Notes under the pieces: generated by a model
Told to the model about the DNA's origin: nothing
Seen by the model: only the letters and a program-made list of their open reading frames with translations
The model's database searches: none
Program-made: the position numbers and the translations under genes
Shown here: positions 42,954 to 52,085 of the stretch, one piece after another
Layout: each line of letters starts with the position of its first letter
Numbering within the stretch: the stretch's first letter is position 1
DNA from: Arthrobacter celericrescens
GTDB lineage: Bacteria > Actinomycetota > Actinomycetes > Actinomycetales > Micrococcaceae
Assembly (NCBI RefSeq): GCF_003614925.1
Contig: NZ_QYLP01000014.1
Span: 62,001-126,000 of the forward strand
Reading direction: 5' to 3'
DNA: 64,000 nucleotides

Positions 42954-43943
42954 GTGACTGTTCCCCTCTCCATCCTCGACCTGGCAATCATCGGCAAAGG
43001 CCAGACGGCGGCGGAGAGCTTCGCGGGCAGTGTCGCCATGGCGCAGCTCGCCGAGCGGCTTGGCTACCGGCGGATCTGGTACGCCGAGCACCACAACATG
43101 AGCTCCATCGCCTCCTCCGCCACGAGCGTGCTGATCGCGCACGTCGCCGCCCACACCGAAAGCATCCGGCTGGGCGCCGGCGGGATCATGCTTCCCAACC
43201 ACTCGCCGCTCACCATCGCCGAGCAGTTCGGCACCCTCGAAACCCTGCATCCAGGGCGGATCGACCTCGGCCTCGGCCGCGCCCCCGGCAGCGACCAGAA
43301 CACCATGCGTGCCCTGCGGCGGGATCCGACGGCGGCAGACACCTTCCCGCAGGACGTGCTGGAACTGCAGGGCTACTTGAGCGGTCCCAGCCGGATCCAA
43401 GGTGTGGAAGCGACGCCGGGACGCGGCACGAACGTGCCGCTCTATCTCTTGGGTTCCTCCCTGTTCGGCGCGCGGCTTGCCGCCCAGCTCGGACTTCCGT
43501 ACGCCTTCGCGTCCCATTTCGCGCCCGCCGCGCTGCAGGACGCCGTCGCCCTTTATCGCCGTGAGTTCCAGCCCTCCGGCCAGCTCGCGGAACCGTACGT
43601 GATCGCCGGCGTGAACGTGGTGGCCGCGGATTCGGTGGCGGAGGCGCAGCAGCTGCACTTGGACGTGAAGCGGGCCCGCATCTCCACCTTCTTCGGCAAC
43701 GGCCGGGTGTTCACCGACGATGAGGCGGACATGATTCTCGACTCCGCCCAGGGCCAGCACGTGGCCCAGATGATGAAGTACTCCGCCATCGGGACCCCGG
43801 AGGTGGTGCGCGACTACCTCGACGAATTCGCCAAGCACGCCGACGCGGACGAGCTCATCGTGGCCCACCAAAGCACCGGCACCGAGAGCCGCCTGCGCTC
43901 CGTGGAACTCACCGCGCAGGCCGTGGGACTGGTGCGGGCTTAA
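42954..43943 (+). CDS. LLM class flavin-dependent oxidoreductase (MsnO8 family)
   Basis: A 329-residue luciferase-like monooxygenase. It has the family patterns [45 protein letters not shown] and a long C-terminal helical part with [11 protein letters not shown]. These enzymes use reduced flavin from a partner reductase to oxygenate substrates. GTG 42954 has GAAAGG upstream; an ATG 60 bases earlier lacks coding character. No reductase gene is adjacent. A hairpin with T-run follows. Confidence 0.88.
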   Translation: MTVPLSILDLAIIGKGQTAAESFAGSVAMAQLAERLGYRRIWYAEHHNMSSIASSATSVLIAHVAAHTESIRLGAGGIMLPNHSPLTIAEQFGTLETLHPGRIDLGLGRAPGSDQNTMRALRRDPTAADTFPQDVLELQGYLSGPSRIQGVEATPGRGTNVPLYLLGSSLFGARLAAQLGLPYAFASHFAPAALQDAVALYRREFQPSGQLAEPYVIAGVNVVAADSVAEAQQLHLDVKRARISTFFGNGRVFTDDEADMILDSAQGQHVAQMMKYSAIGTPEVVRDYLDEFAKHADADELIVAHQSTGTESRLRSVELTAQAVGLVRA

Positions 43944-43949
43944 GTCATG

Positions 43950-43977
43950 ACTGGCGGGGCGCCGCCGGTGATTTTTC
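43950..43977 (+). terminator. Rho-independent terminator
   Basis: ACTGGCGG (43950-43957) pairs with CCGCCGGT (43962-43969) around GGCG, followed by GATTTTT. Confidence 0.75.
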
Positions 43978-44112
43978 AGGCCGCAAAGCATACCGCCGGA
44001 CTTTTACGCGGCCCGGCTTGAGTCGCGGTTCGGCGGGGCCATAGAGTTCTCCTCATCACTCGGCGCTACGGCGCCGATCCTTCGCATCTTTTCGTGAATA
44101 ATTGGGGGCTAC

Positions 44113-46116
44113 ATGGCGCGCGCCATCTCCAAGGCGCGGCTGCGCCTTGTTCTCTTATTGACCCTGCTGACCGGCATGGTTTTCGCCGGCGTTGCGCCGG
44201 CCCACGCCGCGGGCACGGCCAGCATCTCCGGCACCGTGACCGTCCCCGCGGGGGCGGACGTCACCCAGGCGGTGGTCTTGCTCCTGGCGGAGACGCCCGA
44301 GGGCTACACCATGCCGGATGCGGAAATTACGCCCGACGCCACCGGCGCCTACACCTTCGCGGAAATTTGGCCGGGGCGGTACAAGATCGTGTTCGCCCAC
44401 CCGGCAACCACGGTCGTGTGGAACGGCGGCGCGTCCACCGAAGAGACCGCGCCGTGGATCGAACTGGCCGAGGGCCAGTCGGTGACGGGCGCGGACGCCA
44501 CCCTTGCGCTGGCGGGGTCCATTGCCGGCACGGTGAGCTTCGCCGCGGGCGCGGATCCGGAACAGGTAGTGGTTTCTGCCTTCCTGGACGGTTCCTATGA
44601 TTTCCCCGTTACGGCGACGGCGACCGACCCGGACGGCCAGTACATCCTGGAAAACCTTGCACCGGGTTCCTACAAACTCAACTTCATGGGCAGCGCAGCA
44701 TCGGTGTGGAACGGCAACAGCCTGAGCCCGGAGACCGCACCGGCCATTGTGGTGGCCGAGGGATCCGCGATTACCGGCGAGGATGTCACGATCACCGTCG
44801 ACCCCGGTGCGGGCAGCATCTCCGGAACCGTGGTCCGGCTCGGCGGCGGCGGAGTCGAAGGAACCTTGGTGGAGGTCAGAGACCTGTCCGGCATGCCGAT
44901 AACTGAAACGAACGCCGCAGCCGACGGCACCTATACGCTGTCCAGCCTTGCCGCTGGGCTCTACAAGGTGTCCATTCACCCGAGCCCGATCGGTAGCGAT
45001 CCTGTTTGGTACGGCGGCACGGATCAGGCCACGGCTACCCCGATCGAGGTCGCCGCCAGTGCCGCAGTCACAGGTATCGACTTCACTTTGCCAGCCGCGG
45101 CGAGCCTCAGCGGCACCGTGGCAGGCTACGACGGGGAAGCACCCCTGATGGTGCAGGTCTATCCGCTTTCCAATCACCCGCGATATGGCCCGCCCCTCGG
45201 CTACACCATGGTTAACCCGGACGGCAGCTACACCGTGAGCGGCCTGCCCACCGGTCAGGTGAAGGTACGGCTTTTCGGGGAGATCGGCGGCTACGCCAAT
45301 GAATGGTACGGCGGCGACATCCGCACCACCACTGTCCTGAACGTGACCGAAGGACAGACAACCTCGGGGATCAATTTCACGGCGGTTCCGGAAGCCGTGA
45401 TTGCGGGGCAGGTCAAGTCCCCGTTCCCTCCTGACCGGACGACTGTCAGGGTCCTGAACGAAGCCGGCAACGAGGCGGGCGATGCCCTCCCGGCCGAGGA
45501 TGGCAGTTACGAGGTCCTTGGTCTGCCCGCCGGTTCCTACACGGTCGAATTCCGGGCGTCCACGGACGACGGCAGCATGACCTCCTGGTACGGCGGTAAG
45601 ACCCTCGCCAGCGCGGCCACGGTGACCGTCGAGGCCGGCCAGACAGTGACCGGCATCGACAGCGACGTCGTGAAGAAGCCTGCCCCGCCGCGGAAGCCCA
45701 CTGATACCGTGCCGCCGCGGAAGCCGGCGGGTTCCGCCACGTCGGCGCAGAAACCTGCGGACGCGGAACCGTCCCAGGAACCTGCCGAAGTTGCCGCTGC
45801 GGCTACCACCGTGGAGCCTGCAGGAACGGCAACCACCCCGCAGGCCGCCGCGAACACCGCCGGCGTGCAGCGGGCCTCCGCCACCGGCGCTGCTCCGGTT
45901 AAGGCTGGTGACGAGGCCAAGGTTGGCGACCCGGCCCCGACGGGCGAGGCGGCGGACACCGGTAGCCCGGCCACAACGGGCACGCCGGCCGCCGCAGGTG
46001 ACCTCGCCGAAGCCAGCGCGCCGGCGAACCTCGCCCCGCTGGGCCTGGCCCTTGGAGTGCTCGGCGCTGCCGGCGTCGCGATCTTCCTGACCGCCCGGTT
46101 CCGGGCCCGCCGCTAA
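44113..46116 (+). CDS. Surface protein with carboxypeptidase-regulatory-like repeats and C-terminal anchor
   Basis: A 667-residue exported protein. The signal peptide ends near APAHAAGTA. About six repeats of roughly 80-90 residues follow, each with an ISGTV opening, a DGSY/DGTYT-xSxLxxGxYK centre and WYGG, the pattern of CarboxypepD_reg/SdrD-B-like beta-sandwiches. A Pro/Ala/Thr-rich linker (about 520-625) leads to a hydrophobic segment GLALGVLGAAGVAIFL and basic RFRARR tail. No LPXTG is seen, so it is probably anchored by this transmembrane tail. It is followed by a perfect 17-bp terminator. Likely an adhesin or cell-wall-spanning protein. Confidence 0.85.
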   Translation: MARAISKARLRLVLLLTLLTGMVFAGVAPAHAAGTASISGTVTVPAGADVTQAVVLLLAETPEGYTMPDAEITPDATGAYTFAEIWPGRYKIVFAHPATTVVWNGGASTEETAPWIELAEGQSVTGADATLALAGSIAGTVSFAAGADPEQVVVSAFLDGSYDFPVTATATDPDGQYILENLAPGSYKLNFMGSAASVWNGNSLSPETAPAIVVAEGSAITGEDVTITVDPGAGSISGTVVRLGGGGVEGTLVEVRDLSGMPITETNAAADGTYTLSSLAAGLYKVSIHPSPIGSDPVWYGGTDQATATPIEVAASAAVTGIDFTLPAAASLSGTVAGYDGEAPLMVQVYPLSNHPRYGPPLGYTMVNPDGSYTVSGLPTGQVKVRLFGEIGGYANEWYGGDIRTTTVLNVTEGQTTSGINFTAVPEAVIAGQVKSPFPPDRTTVRVLNEAGNEAGDALPAEDGSYEVLGLPAGSYTVEFRASTDDGSMTSWYGGKTLASAATVTVEAGQTVTGIDSDVVKKPAPPRKPTDTVPPRKPAGSATSAQKPADAEPSQEPAEVAAAATTVEPAGTATTPQAAANTAGVQRASATGAAPVKAGDEAKVGDPAPTGEAADTGSPATTGTPAAAGDLAEASAPANLAPLGLALGVLGAAGVAIFLTARFRARR

Positions 46117-46127
46117 CCGCTAACAGT

Positions 46128-46165
46128 CTGAGGGCCCGGGAACCGCATGGTTCCCGGGCCCTCAG
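46128..46165 (+). terminator. Perfect hairpin terminator
   Basis: CTGAGGGCCCGGGAACC (46128-46144) is perfectly complementary to 46149-46165, loop GCAT. A 17-bp stem. Confidence 0.88.
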
Positions 46166-46274
46166 CCGTCCCTCCCGCGGCTCGCGCAGCCGTTACGCCC
46201 CGGCAACACCGGGGCCACGCAGGCGAAACCGGGCGGGCGGACACTGGACGGATCCACCCGGAAGGATGCCGCCC

Positions 46275-48914
46275 ATGCCCACTCCGCTCAACCAGTCCGT
46301 GGCCGATTCTGCCCTGCTGACCAAGTCGCTCCCACTGGGCCTACTGCGCACTTTTGTCCAGTCTGACGGGGCCGACGACGGCATCACCCCGCAACTGCTC
46401 GCCGAGTTGCGGATCCTTGCCCGCACCCCGGGCTTGCTCGTGGCCTGCAACTACGGCGGGACCCTGTGCGTGGCCGAGGGCGTATCCACCGAAACCCTTC
46501 CGCTGGGCAGCGCGGCCGTCGCGCTCCGGGCCCTCGCCGCCCTGCCCAACACGCACGCCGCCGTCGTATCCGGCAGGTCCTTGAGGGACCTGGCCGCCGT
46601 CTCGCGGCTCCCCGCGGAAGTCCACCTGGTGGGTTCGCACGGCGTCGAATTCGACATGGCGTACGCCTACGGGGTGTCCATGGCCACCGAAGCCCTCCTG
46701 CAGCAAACCGCCACGGCCCTGCACGAATCCCTCGGCTTCGAGAAGGGCATCAGCATCGAACGCAAGCCGGCCGCCGTCGGGGTCCGCACCCGCATGGCGA
46801 CGCCGGACGTGGTCGCCAGGGTTACAGAGCGCGCTCGGGAGATCGCGCAGGAATTGGGCCTGTCCTTTATCGTGGACGGCTCGGTGCTGGACCTTTCGGT
46901 GGTGGAGCCTTCCAAGGACGCAGCCCTGGAACAGTTGCGGCAAAACCTCGGCGCCAGTGCCGCCCTGTTCGCCGGCGACGCCGACAGCGACGAACTCGCC
47001 CTGGCGACCCTCCGCGGTCCGGACCTCGGCCTGCGCGTGGGACCCGGCGACACCGTGGCAACCCACCGCCTGCCGGACCCCGAGGCCTTCGCGAAGGTCC
47101 TGGCCATCCTGTTCGAACTGCGCCGCGCCTGGCTGTTCGGTGAAGACGCAGTGGGCCTGGAACGGCATTCGATGATTGGCAACGGATCGTCCACGGCCCT
47201 GCTCACCCCGGAAGGCAAGATCTGCTGGATGAGCCACCCCCTTCCAGATTCCGGTTCCCTGTTCGCGCACATCCTGGGCGGCGATCCCGCCGGTCACTTC
47301 AGCGTAGAGCCGGTGAAGGCGTCGCAGGTGCTGGGCCAGCGCTATGTGGACAACACGATGATCGTGGAGACCCGCTGGGCCGACGTCATGGTCACGGACT
47401 ACCTCGAACCCGCGCCCGAGGGCATCACCAGCCTCGTCCGCGTGCTGACCGGGACGGGCAGCGCCCGCATCGTGTTCGCGCCGCGCCCGGACTACGCGAA
47501 CGCCCCGTTCAGCATGGAGGTCCGCGGCCATGAGCTGCACGTCGTGGGAACCTCGGACCCGATCGTGCTCGCGGCCCCCGGCGTCGCCTTCGCCGTCACC
47601 AGCGACGGGAAACACGCCACCGCCACCGCCGAGGTCAGCCTCGCCTACGGTCCCGTTGTCCTGAATCTGAGGTGCGGGGACACGGAGCCGGCGACGGCGG
47701 ACCCCGCCGGAGAGCCCGACCGGAGGGCCGCCGTCGCGCAGGAATCCCGGCAGTGGGTCCGGGAGCTGGAGCTGCCGGGCATGAAACCCTCGCTGGTGCG
47801 GCGCTCCGCGCTGGTGCTGAAATCCCTGGTGCACGAGCCCACCGGGGCGGTCCTCGCCGCGCCCACCACCTCGCTGCCGGAAGGAATCGGCGGGACCCGC
47901 AACTGGGACTACCGCTATTGCTGGCTGAGGGACGGATCCATGACGGTGAACGCACTGGTGGACCTCGGTTCCACGGAGGAGGCCGACGGTTTCCTGCGTT
48001 GGCTGGACCGGATCCTGGAGAACGCCCCCGGGCCCGAATGGCTGCATCCGCTGTACTCCGTGACGGGTGCGCCCCTGTCCACCGAGGCGATCATCGAGAC
48101 CCTCCCCGGTTACGCCGGATCGCGGCCCGTGCGGATCGGGAACGCGGCGGACCACCAGGTGCAGCTGGATGTGTTCGGCCCGATCGCGTCGCTCATCCAC
48201 GGCCTGGGCACCCGCCGGGGGAGCCTGCCGGACGGGCATTGGCGGCTCATGGAGCAGATGGCGTCCGCTGTGCTGGCGCGCTGGCATGAGCCGGACCACG
48301 GCATCTGGGAAGCCCGCCGTGCACCGCGCCACCACACGTACACCAAGGTGATGTGCTGGGTGACGCTGGACCGGGCCATGCGCACCGCCGTGCGTTTCCG
48401 CAGGCCTGTGGGCGCCGGGTGGGAGGAAACTGCGAACACCATCCGGGCGGAAGTGCTCCGCGAAGGCTGGGACGATTCAGCGTGCTCCTACACCGTGGCG
48501 TACGACAGCCCGGACCTGGACGCCGCGGTGCTGCACATCGGCCTGTCCGGGCTGCTGGATGTCCGCGACCAGCGTTTCCTGGACACAGTGGCCGCCGTCG
48601 AGCGCGAACTGCGGGTGGGGCCGACCGTCTTCCGGTACCGGTACGACGACGGCCTTCCGGGTTTGGAGGGCGGGTTCCACATCTGCACCACCTGGCTGAT
48701 CGAGGCCTACCTGGCCGTGGGCAGGATGGACGATGCGCTGGAGCTGTTCAACCAGCTGGTGGCGCTGTTCGGGCCGACGGGACTGCTGCCCGAGGAGTAC
48801 GACCCGGGTACGGAAACCCACCTGGGCAACCATCCGCAGGCGTACTCACACCTGGGCTTCATCCGCTGCGCGCAGCTGCTGGACCGTTACCTTTCCACAG
48901 TGGAAGAGGAGTAG
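46275..48914 (+). CDS. GH15 trehalase/glucoamylase-like protein with N-terminal OtsB-like HAD domain
   Basis: An 879-residue fusion. Residues about 30-280 resemble trehalose-6-phosphate phosphatase (OtsB), but motif I reads ACNYGGTL where active enzymes have DYDGTL: both catalytic aspartates are lost. A later GDADSDEL is kept. From about 300 onward is a GH15 domain with NWDYRYCWLRDGS, and GLLPEEYDPGTETHLGNHPQ near the end, containing the usual acid/base glutamates, so glycosidase activity on trehalose or a related glucoside is likely. GAAGG lies 9 bases before ATG 46275. The dead HAD part may be regulatory or structural. Confidence 0.88.
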   Translation: MPTPLNQSVADSALLTKSLPLGLLRTFVQSDGADDGITPQLLAELRILARTPGLLVACNYGGTLCVAEGVSTETLPLGSAAVALRALAALPNTHAAVVSGRSLRDLAAVSRLPAEVHLVGSHGVEFDMAYAYGVSMATEALLQQTATALHESLGFEKGISIERKPAAVGVRTRMATPDVVARVTERAREIAQELGLSFIVDGSVLDLSVVEPSKDAALEQLRQNLGASAALFAGDADSDELALATLRGPDLGLRVGPGDTVATHRLPDPEAFAKVLAILFELRRAWLFGEDAVGLERHSMIGNGSSTALLTPEGKICWMSHPLPDSGSLFAHILGGDPAGHFSVEPVKASQVLGQRYVDNTMIVETRWADVMVTDYLEPAPEGITSLVRVLTGTGSARIVFAPRPDYANAPFSMEVRGHELHVVGTSDPIVLAAPGVAFAVTSDGKHATATAEVSLAYGPVVLNLRCGDTEPATADPAGEPDRRAAVAQESRQWVRELELPGMKPSLVRRSALVLKSLVHEPTGAVLAAPTTSLPEGIGGTRNWDYRYCWLRDGSMTVNALVDLGSTEEADGFLRWLDRILENAPGPEWLHPLYSVTGAPLSTEAIIETLPGYAGSRPVRIGNAADHQVQLDVFGPIASLIHGLGTRRGSLPDGHWRLMEQMASAVLARWHEPDHGIWEARRAPRHHTYTKVMCWVTLDRAMRTAVRFRRPVGAGWEETANTIRAEVLREGWDDSACSYTVAYDSPDLDAAVLHIGLSGLLDVRDQRFLDTVAAVERELRVGPTVFRYRYDDGLPGLEGGFHICTTWLIEAYLAVGRMDDALELFNQLVALFGPTGLLPEEYDPGTETHLGNHPQAYSHLGFIRCAQLLDRYLSTVEEE

Positions 48915-48939
48915 TCGCTCCGGCGGTCGGGGGGAAGGC

Positions 48940-49875
48940 TCAGTGCAGGAACGCGGCGATGACGAGCATCGCGGGCACCGCGATCACGGTGGTGATCAGC
49001 ACCGTGTCCTTCGCGATGGTGATGCCCTGCTGGTAGCGGGTGGCGGCCACGAATACGTTCTGCGCCGTGGGGAGGGCGCCGGCGATGGTGGCCGCGAACA
49101 GGGCGTGGCCGTTGAGCCCGAGGACGAAGTGGGCCACCAGGAACGCCAGGGCCGGGTGCAGGATGAGCTTGAAGGCCGACGCGATCACGATGTCCGTCCG
49201 GCGTCCGCTGGCTGCCGAGAAGGGCCGGTTCCCGTTGAGCGACATGCCGAAGGACATCAGCATGGCCGGCACCGCGGCGCCGCCGATGAAGTGGATCGGC
49301 TGGAGGACGGGGTCCGGCAGTTGCAGGTGGAGGGCGGAGAACAGCAGCGCCAGCGCTGAGGCCACGATCACCGGATTCCGCAGGATGATCAGCAGGAACT
49401 TCAGCAGCGGATTCTGTTTCGCGCTGCGGGAGCCGTGGGTGGCGTCCAGGGCCATCAGGTAGACCGGGTTGTAGAAGGCCAGTTGGAAGATCAGCAGGGG
49501 TGCCACGTAGCTCGCGTCGCCCAGCACATAGACCGCGATCGGAATGCCGAGGTTGGCGCTGTTGGCCTGGCTGGCGCTCATGGCGCCGATGAGGGCCTCG
49601 GGCATCTTCCGTTTCAGCGCGAACTTGCTGAGCAGCACATAGATGATGCCCACAACCGTTCCGCTGATCGCCGCGGCGGCGAGCTGCGGGCCCAGGACAT
49701 CCTCGAGCCTGGCCTTGGACAACGTTTCGAAGAGGAGCGCAGGGCTCGCTACGAAGAAGGCGAGCCGGCTGAGCGTCTGCCCGGCATTCGGGCCGAGGAT
49801 CTCGCGCTTGCCGACGAACCAGCCCACGCCGATGATCGCCCACACCACGAAGAAGCCCGACAGTACCTCGATCAC
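48940..49875 (-). CDS. AEC family transporter (auxin efflux carrier-like)
   Basis: A 311-residue membrane protein with about ten hydrophobic segments. The AEC pattern is visible: GVGWFVGKREIL near the N-terminus, ASQANSANLGIPI in the middle and ALPTAQNVFVAATRYQQG near the C-terminus. Members export or import small organic acids such as malonate or malate. It is convergent with the GH15 gene (25 bp between). The ligand is unknown. Confidence 0.85.
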   Translation of the reverse strand: MIEVLSGFFVVWAIIGVGWFVGKREILGPNAGQTLSRLAFFVASPALLFETLSKARLEDVLGPQLAAAAISGTVVGIIYVLLSKFALKRKMPEALIGAMSASQANSANLGIPIAVYVLGDASYVAPLLIFQLAFYNPVYLMALDATHGSRSAKQNPLLKFLLIILRNPVIVASALALLFSALHLQLPDPVLQPIHFIGGAAVPAMLMSFGMSLNGNRPFSAASGRRTDIVIASAFKLILHPALAFLVAHFVLGLNGHALFAATIAGALPTAQNVFVAATRYQQGITIAKDTVLITTVIAVPAMLVIAAFLH

Positions 49876-50024
49876 AGCAGGGTTCCGGACGTGCTTGGTG
49901 GAGTGCCGGGGAGGTTCACGATCCCAGCGTAATCAGATTTATTTGCCGGAGAGGTGCGGCGGGGGCCGATTCCCGTTATGTGGACGCGGGTGGCCGGTGT
50001 GGACGTGCCGGCGGCCGGCGCCGC

Positions 50025-50453
50025 TTAGTGCTGGCGGGCGTTGCTGAGGGCGTGCGGCGGGCGCATCAGCCCGGGCGTGTGGCACTCGGCGGGATCGTTG
50101 CCGAGTTGGAGGATCTTGTTGTCTCCATCCACGTGGACCACCTTGGGCTCGTAGGCCAGGGCTTCTTCAGTGGTCATCTCCGCGTAGGTGATGAGGATGA
50201 CGACGTCGCCCACGTGCACCAGGTGCGCGGCGGCCCCGTTGATGCCGATGACGCCGGAACCGCGCTCGCCGGCGATGGTGTAGGTTTCCAGCCGGGCGCC
50301 GTTGGTGACATCGACAATCGACACGAGCTCTCCGGGCAGGATGTCCGCAGCGTCCAGCAGATCGAGGTCCACGGTGACGGAGCCGACGTAGTGCAGGTCG
50401 GCATGGGTGACCGTGGCGCGGTGGATCTTGGACTTAAACATTGTGCGGTTCAT
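50025..50453 (-). CDS. panD: Aspartate 1-decarboxylase
   Basis: A 142-residue protein matching PanD in length and sequence ([25 protein letters not shown]). The self-cleavage site is Gly24-Ser25, giving the pyruvoyl cofactor on Ser25. It makes beta-alanine from aspartate for pantothenate and coenzyme A synthesis. Tyr57-region and the NGAAAHLV segment are conserved. No panB or panC is adjacent. A clear single-copy core gene. Confidence 0.95.
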   Translation of the reverse strand: MNRTMFKSKIHRATVTHADLHYVGSVTVDLDLLDAADILPGELVSIVDVTNGARLETYTIAGERGSGVIGINGAAAHLVHVGDVVILITYAEMTTEEALAYEPKVVHVDGDNKILQLGNDPAECHTPGLMRPPHALSNARQH

Positions 50454-50501
50454 AACGGGACAAGTTTAGCGTGGGCTGCGCCCGGCGCTCTGTGATGTGG
50501 G

Positions 50502-50798
50502 TTACGCCTGTTTCCGGGCGGTGTTCTGCGCCCGGCGCTTCGCGAACATGCCGTACATGGCGAAGAGCTTGGGCACCACGAAGTACACCGCGGCTGGAAC
50601 TATCAGCACAGTCAGGAAGAACGCGCGGAGCACGGGGTGCCAGCTTTCCATCAACGGGCCGAAAGCCACCAATCCGACAGCCACCAGAGGGAAGATTGCC
50701 AGCCAGGTGATGAAGGCACGGACGTGGATGGAAGGCAGGGGCGGGGCGGCCGCCGGGCCGTTCTGGGCTGCTGCTTGCTGGGCTGGGGAAGGGCTCAT
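50502..50798 (-). CDS. Small two-helix membrane protein
   Basis: A 98-residue protein with a Pro/Ala-rich N-terminus, two hydrophobic segments (about 32-50 and 60-82) and a basic C-terminus with KRRAQNTARKQA. AAGGAG precedes the ATG. I do not recognise a specific family, though such short actinobacterial proteins are common next to core genes. Likely an integral membrane protein of unknown role. Confidence 0.75.
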   Translation of the reverse strand: MSPSPAQQAAAQNGPAAAPPLPSIHVRAFITWLAIFPLVAVGLVAFGPLMESWHPVLRAFFLTVLIVPAAVYFVVPKLFAMYGMFAKRRAQNTARKQA

Positions 50799-51049
50799 GG
50801 GTACTCCTTATAGGCAGGTATACGCAGGTGACTCACGCAAATCAACACGCGCGGCCCGCAGTTTCTTCCCGGTGCCAGTTGGCGCGGTGCGCGCTGGCGG
50901 TGGGTGCTGTCCGGTGCCGTCACGCCATGCACGTTTTCAGGCTAACCGGGGGCGCTGCGCCGCGGAAATCCAGGGTGGGCGGCCAATGGAGAAGCGCAAA
51001 ACCTGCGTGGCGTGACGCCCCACGCCCCGCCCCCCTCGCGACCCAAGCC

Positions 51050-51919
51050 CTACGCCTGCTTCCGCAGCGTCCTGCCGATGATCGCCTGCGTCAGGGCATC
51101 CACCGCCTCGGCGTTGGCCAGGGGGTTGCGGATCAGGGTGAAGTCCACGCCGCCGACGGGCGGGAGGTCGAAGCGGTTCGTGATGACCTTCAGGTCCTCC
51201 GGAACCAGCGACGACGGCATGACCGCAACGCCGATGCCCGCCCGGACCGCCGCGAGGACTCCCGCGATCTGCTTGGTGGAGCACGTCACCCGCCACGTGC
51301 GGCCCCGGGCCTCGAGGGCGTCGATGGCAAGCTTGCGGCTGATGCTCGGCGCGGGGTAGCAGATGAGCGGGACCGGGCTCCCCGGATCAAGCACCGTCTG
51401 CTCCAGGCCCACCCAGTCGAAGCTGTCCTTCCGGACCACCGTTCCGTCCTTGGCCTCGCCCACCCACTTCACGAACACGAGGTCCAGTTGGCCCGCATTG
51501 AGCCGCCGGTACAACTGGTCGCTCTGGCTGACCGTGAGCTCCAGGTTCACCTGCGGATACAGCTGCCGGAATTCGCGCAGGATCCGCGGCAGGCCCGTGA
51601 TGGCAAGGTCGTCCGCCGTGCCGAAGCGCAGCCGGCCGCGCATCGCCGACCCTGAAAAGTAACGCGCGGCGTCGTCGTGGGCTGCCAGGATGCTCCGCGC
51701 GAAACCGGCCATCGCGTCCCCGTTGTCGGTCAGCCGGACGTCCCGGGTGTCCCGCGCCACGAGCGAACGTTTGGCCGCCGCCTCCAGTTTCCGCACGTGC
51801 TGGCTGATGGTGGGCTGCGCCAGGCCCAGGCGCTCGGCCGCCTTGGTGAAGCTCAGGGTCTCCGCCACGGCAAGGAAGGAACGCAGTTGCACCGGATCGA
51901 ACAGTGTTGCCTCGGACAA
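51050..51919 (-). CDS. LysR family transcriptional regulator
   Basis: A 289-residue LysR-type regulator. The N-terminal HTH is LRSFLAVAETLSFTKAAERL and LAQPTISQHVRKLEAA (about 10-50), followed by the periplasmic-binding-like effector domain. I place the start at TTG 51919 since GAGGAG lies five bases before it; an earlier TTG at 51931 has no site. It is divergent from an MFS exporter gene. The palindrome ATTGC-N5-GCAAT in between fits the LysR T-N11-A binding rule, so it probably regulates itself and the exporter. Confidence 0.9.
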   Translation of the reverse strand: MSEATLFDPVQLRSFLAVAETLSFTKAAERLGLAQPTISQHVRKLEAAAKRSLVARDTRDVRLTDNGDAMAGFARSILAAHDDAARYFSGSAMRGRLRFGTADDLAITGLPRILREFRQLYPQVNLELTVSQSDQLYRRLNAGQLDLVFVKWVGEAKDGTVVRKDSFDWVGLEQTVLDPGSPVPLICYPAPSISRKLAIDALEARGRTWRVTCSTKQIAGVLAAVRAGIGVAVMPSSLVPEDLKVITNRFDLPPVGGVDFTLIRNPLANAEAVDALTQAIIGRTLRKQA

Positions 51920-51949
51920 GGGACTCCTCAACGGACCTCGGCCCGCCCT

Positions 51950-51964
51950 ATTGCGGAATGCAAT
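51950..51964. promoter_or_regulatory. LysR-type binding site ATTGC-GGAAT-GCAAT
   Basis: A perfect 5-5-5 inverted repeat with the LysR T-N11-A signature, 31 bp from the lysR start and 122 bp before the divergent MFS gene. Confidence 0.7.
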
Positions 51965-52085
51965 GAGAGTTATAAGGCCAATACGCTTCCATGATTATCG
52001 GGGCCAACCCTAGCGTTAAAGGCATTCCAGTGAAACCACCTGAACCGAATCCTGCCTGAACCAAACGTTTGATGAGGACACTCCC

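Noticed and set aside
44113..46116. Sortase (LPXTG) anchor in the surface repeat protein
   Set aside because: The C-terminus has a hydrophobic segment and basic tail but no LPXTG or clear variant before it.
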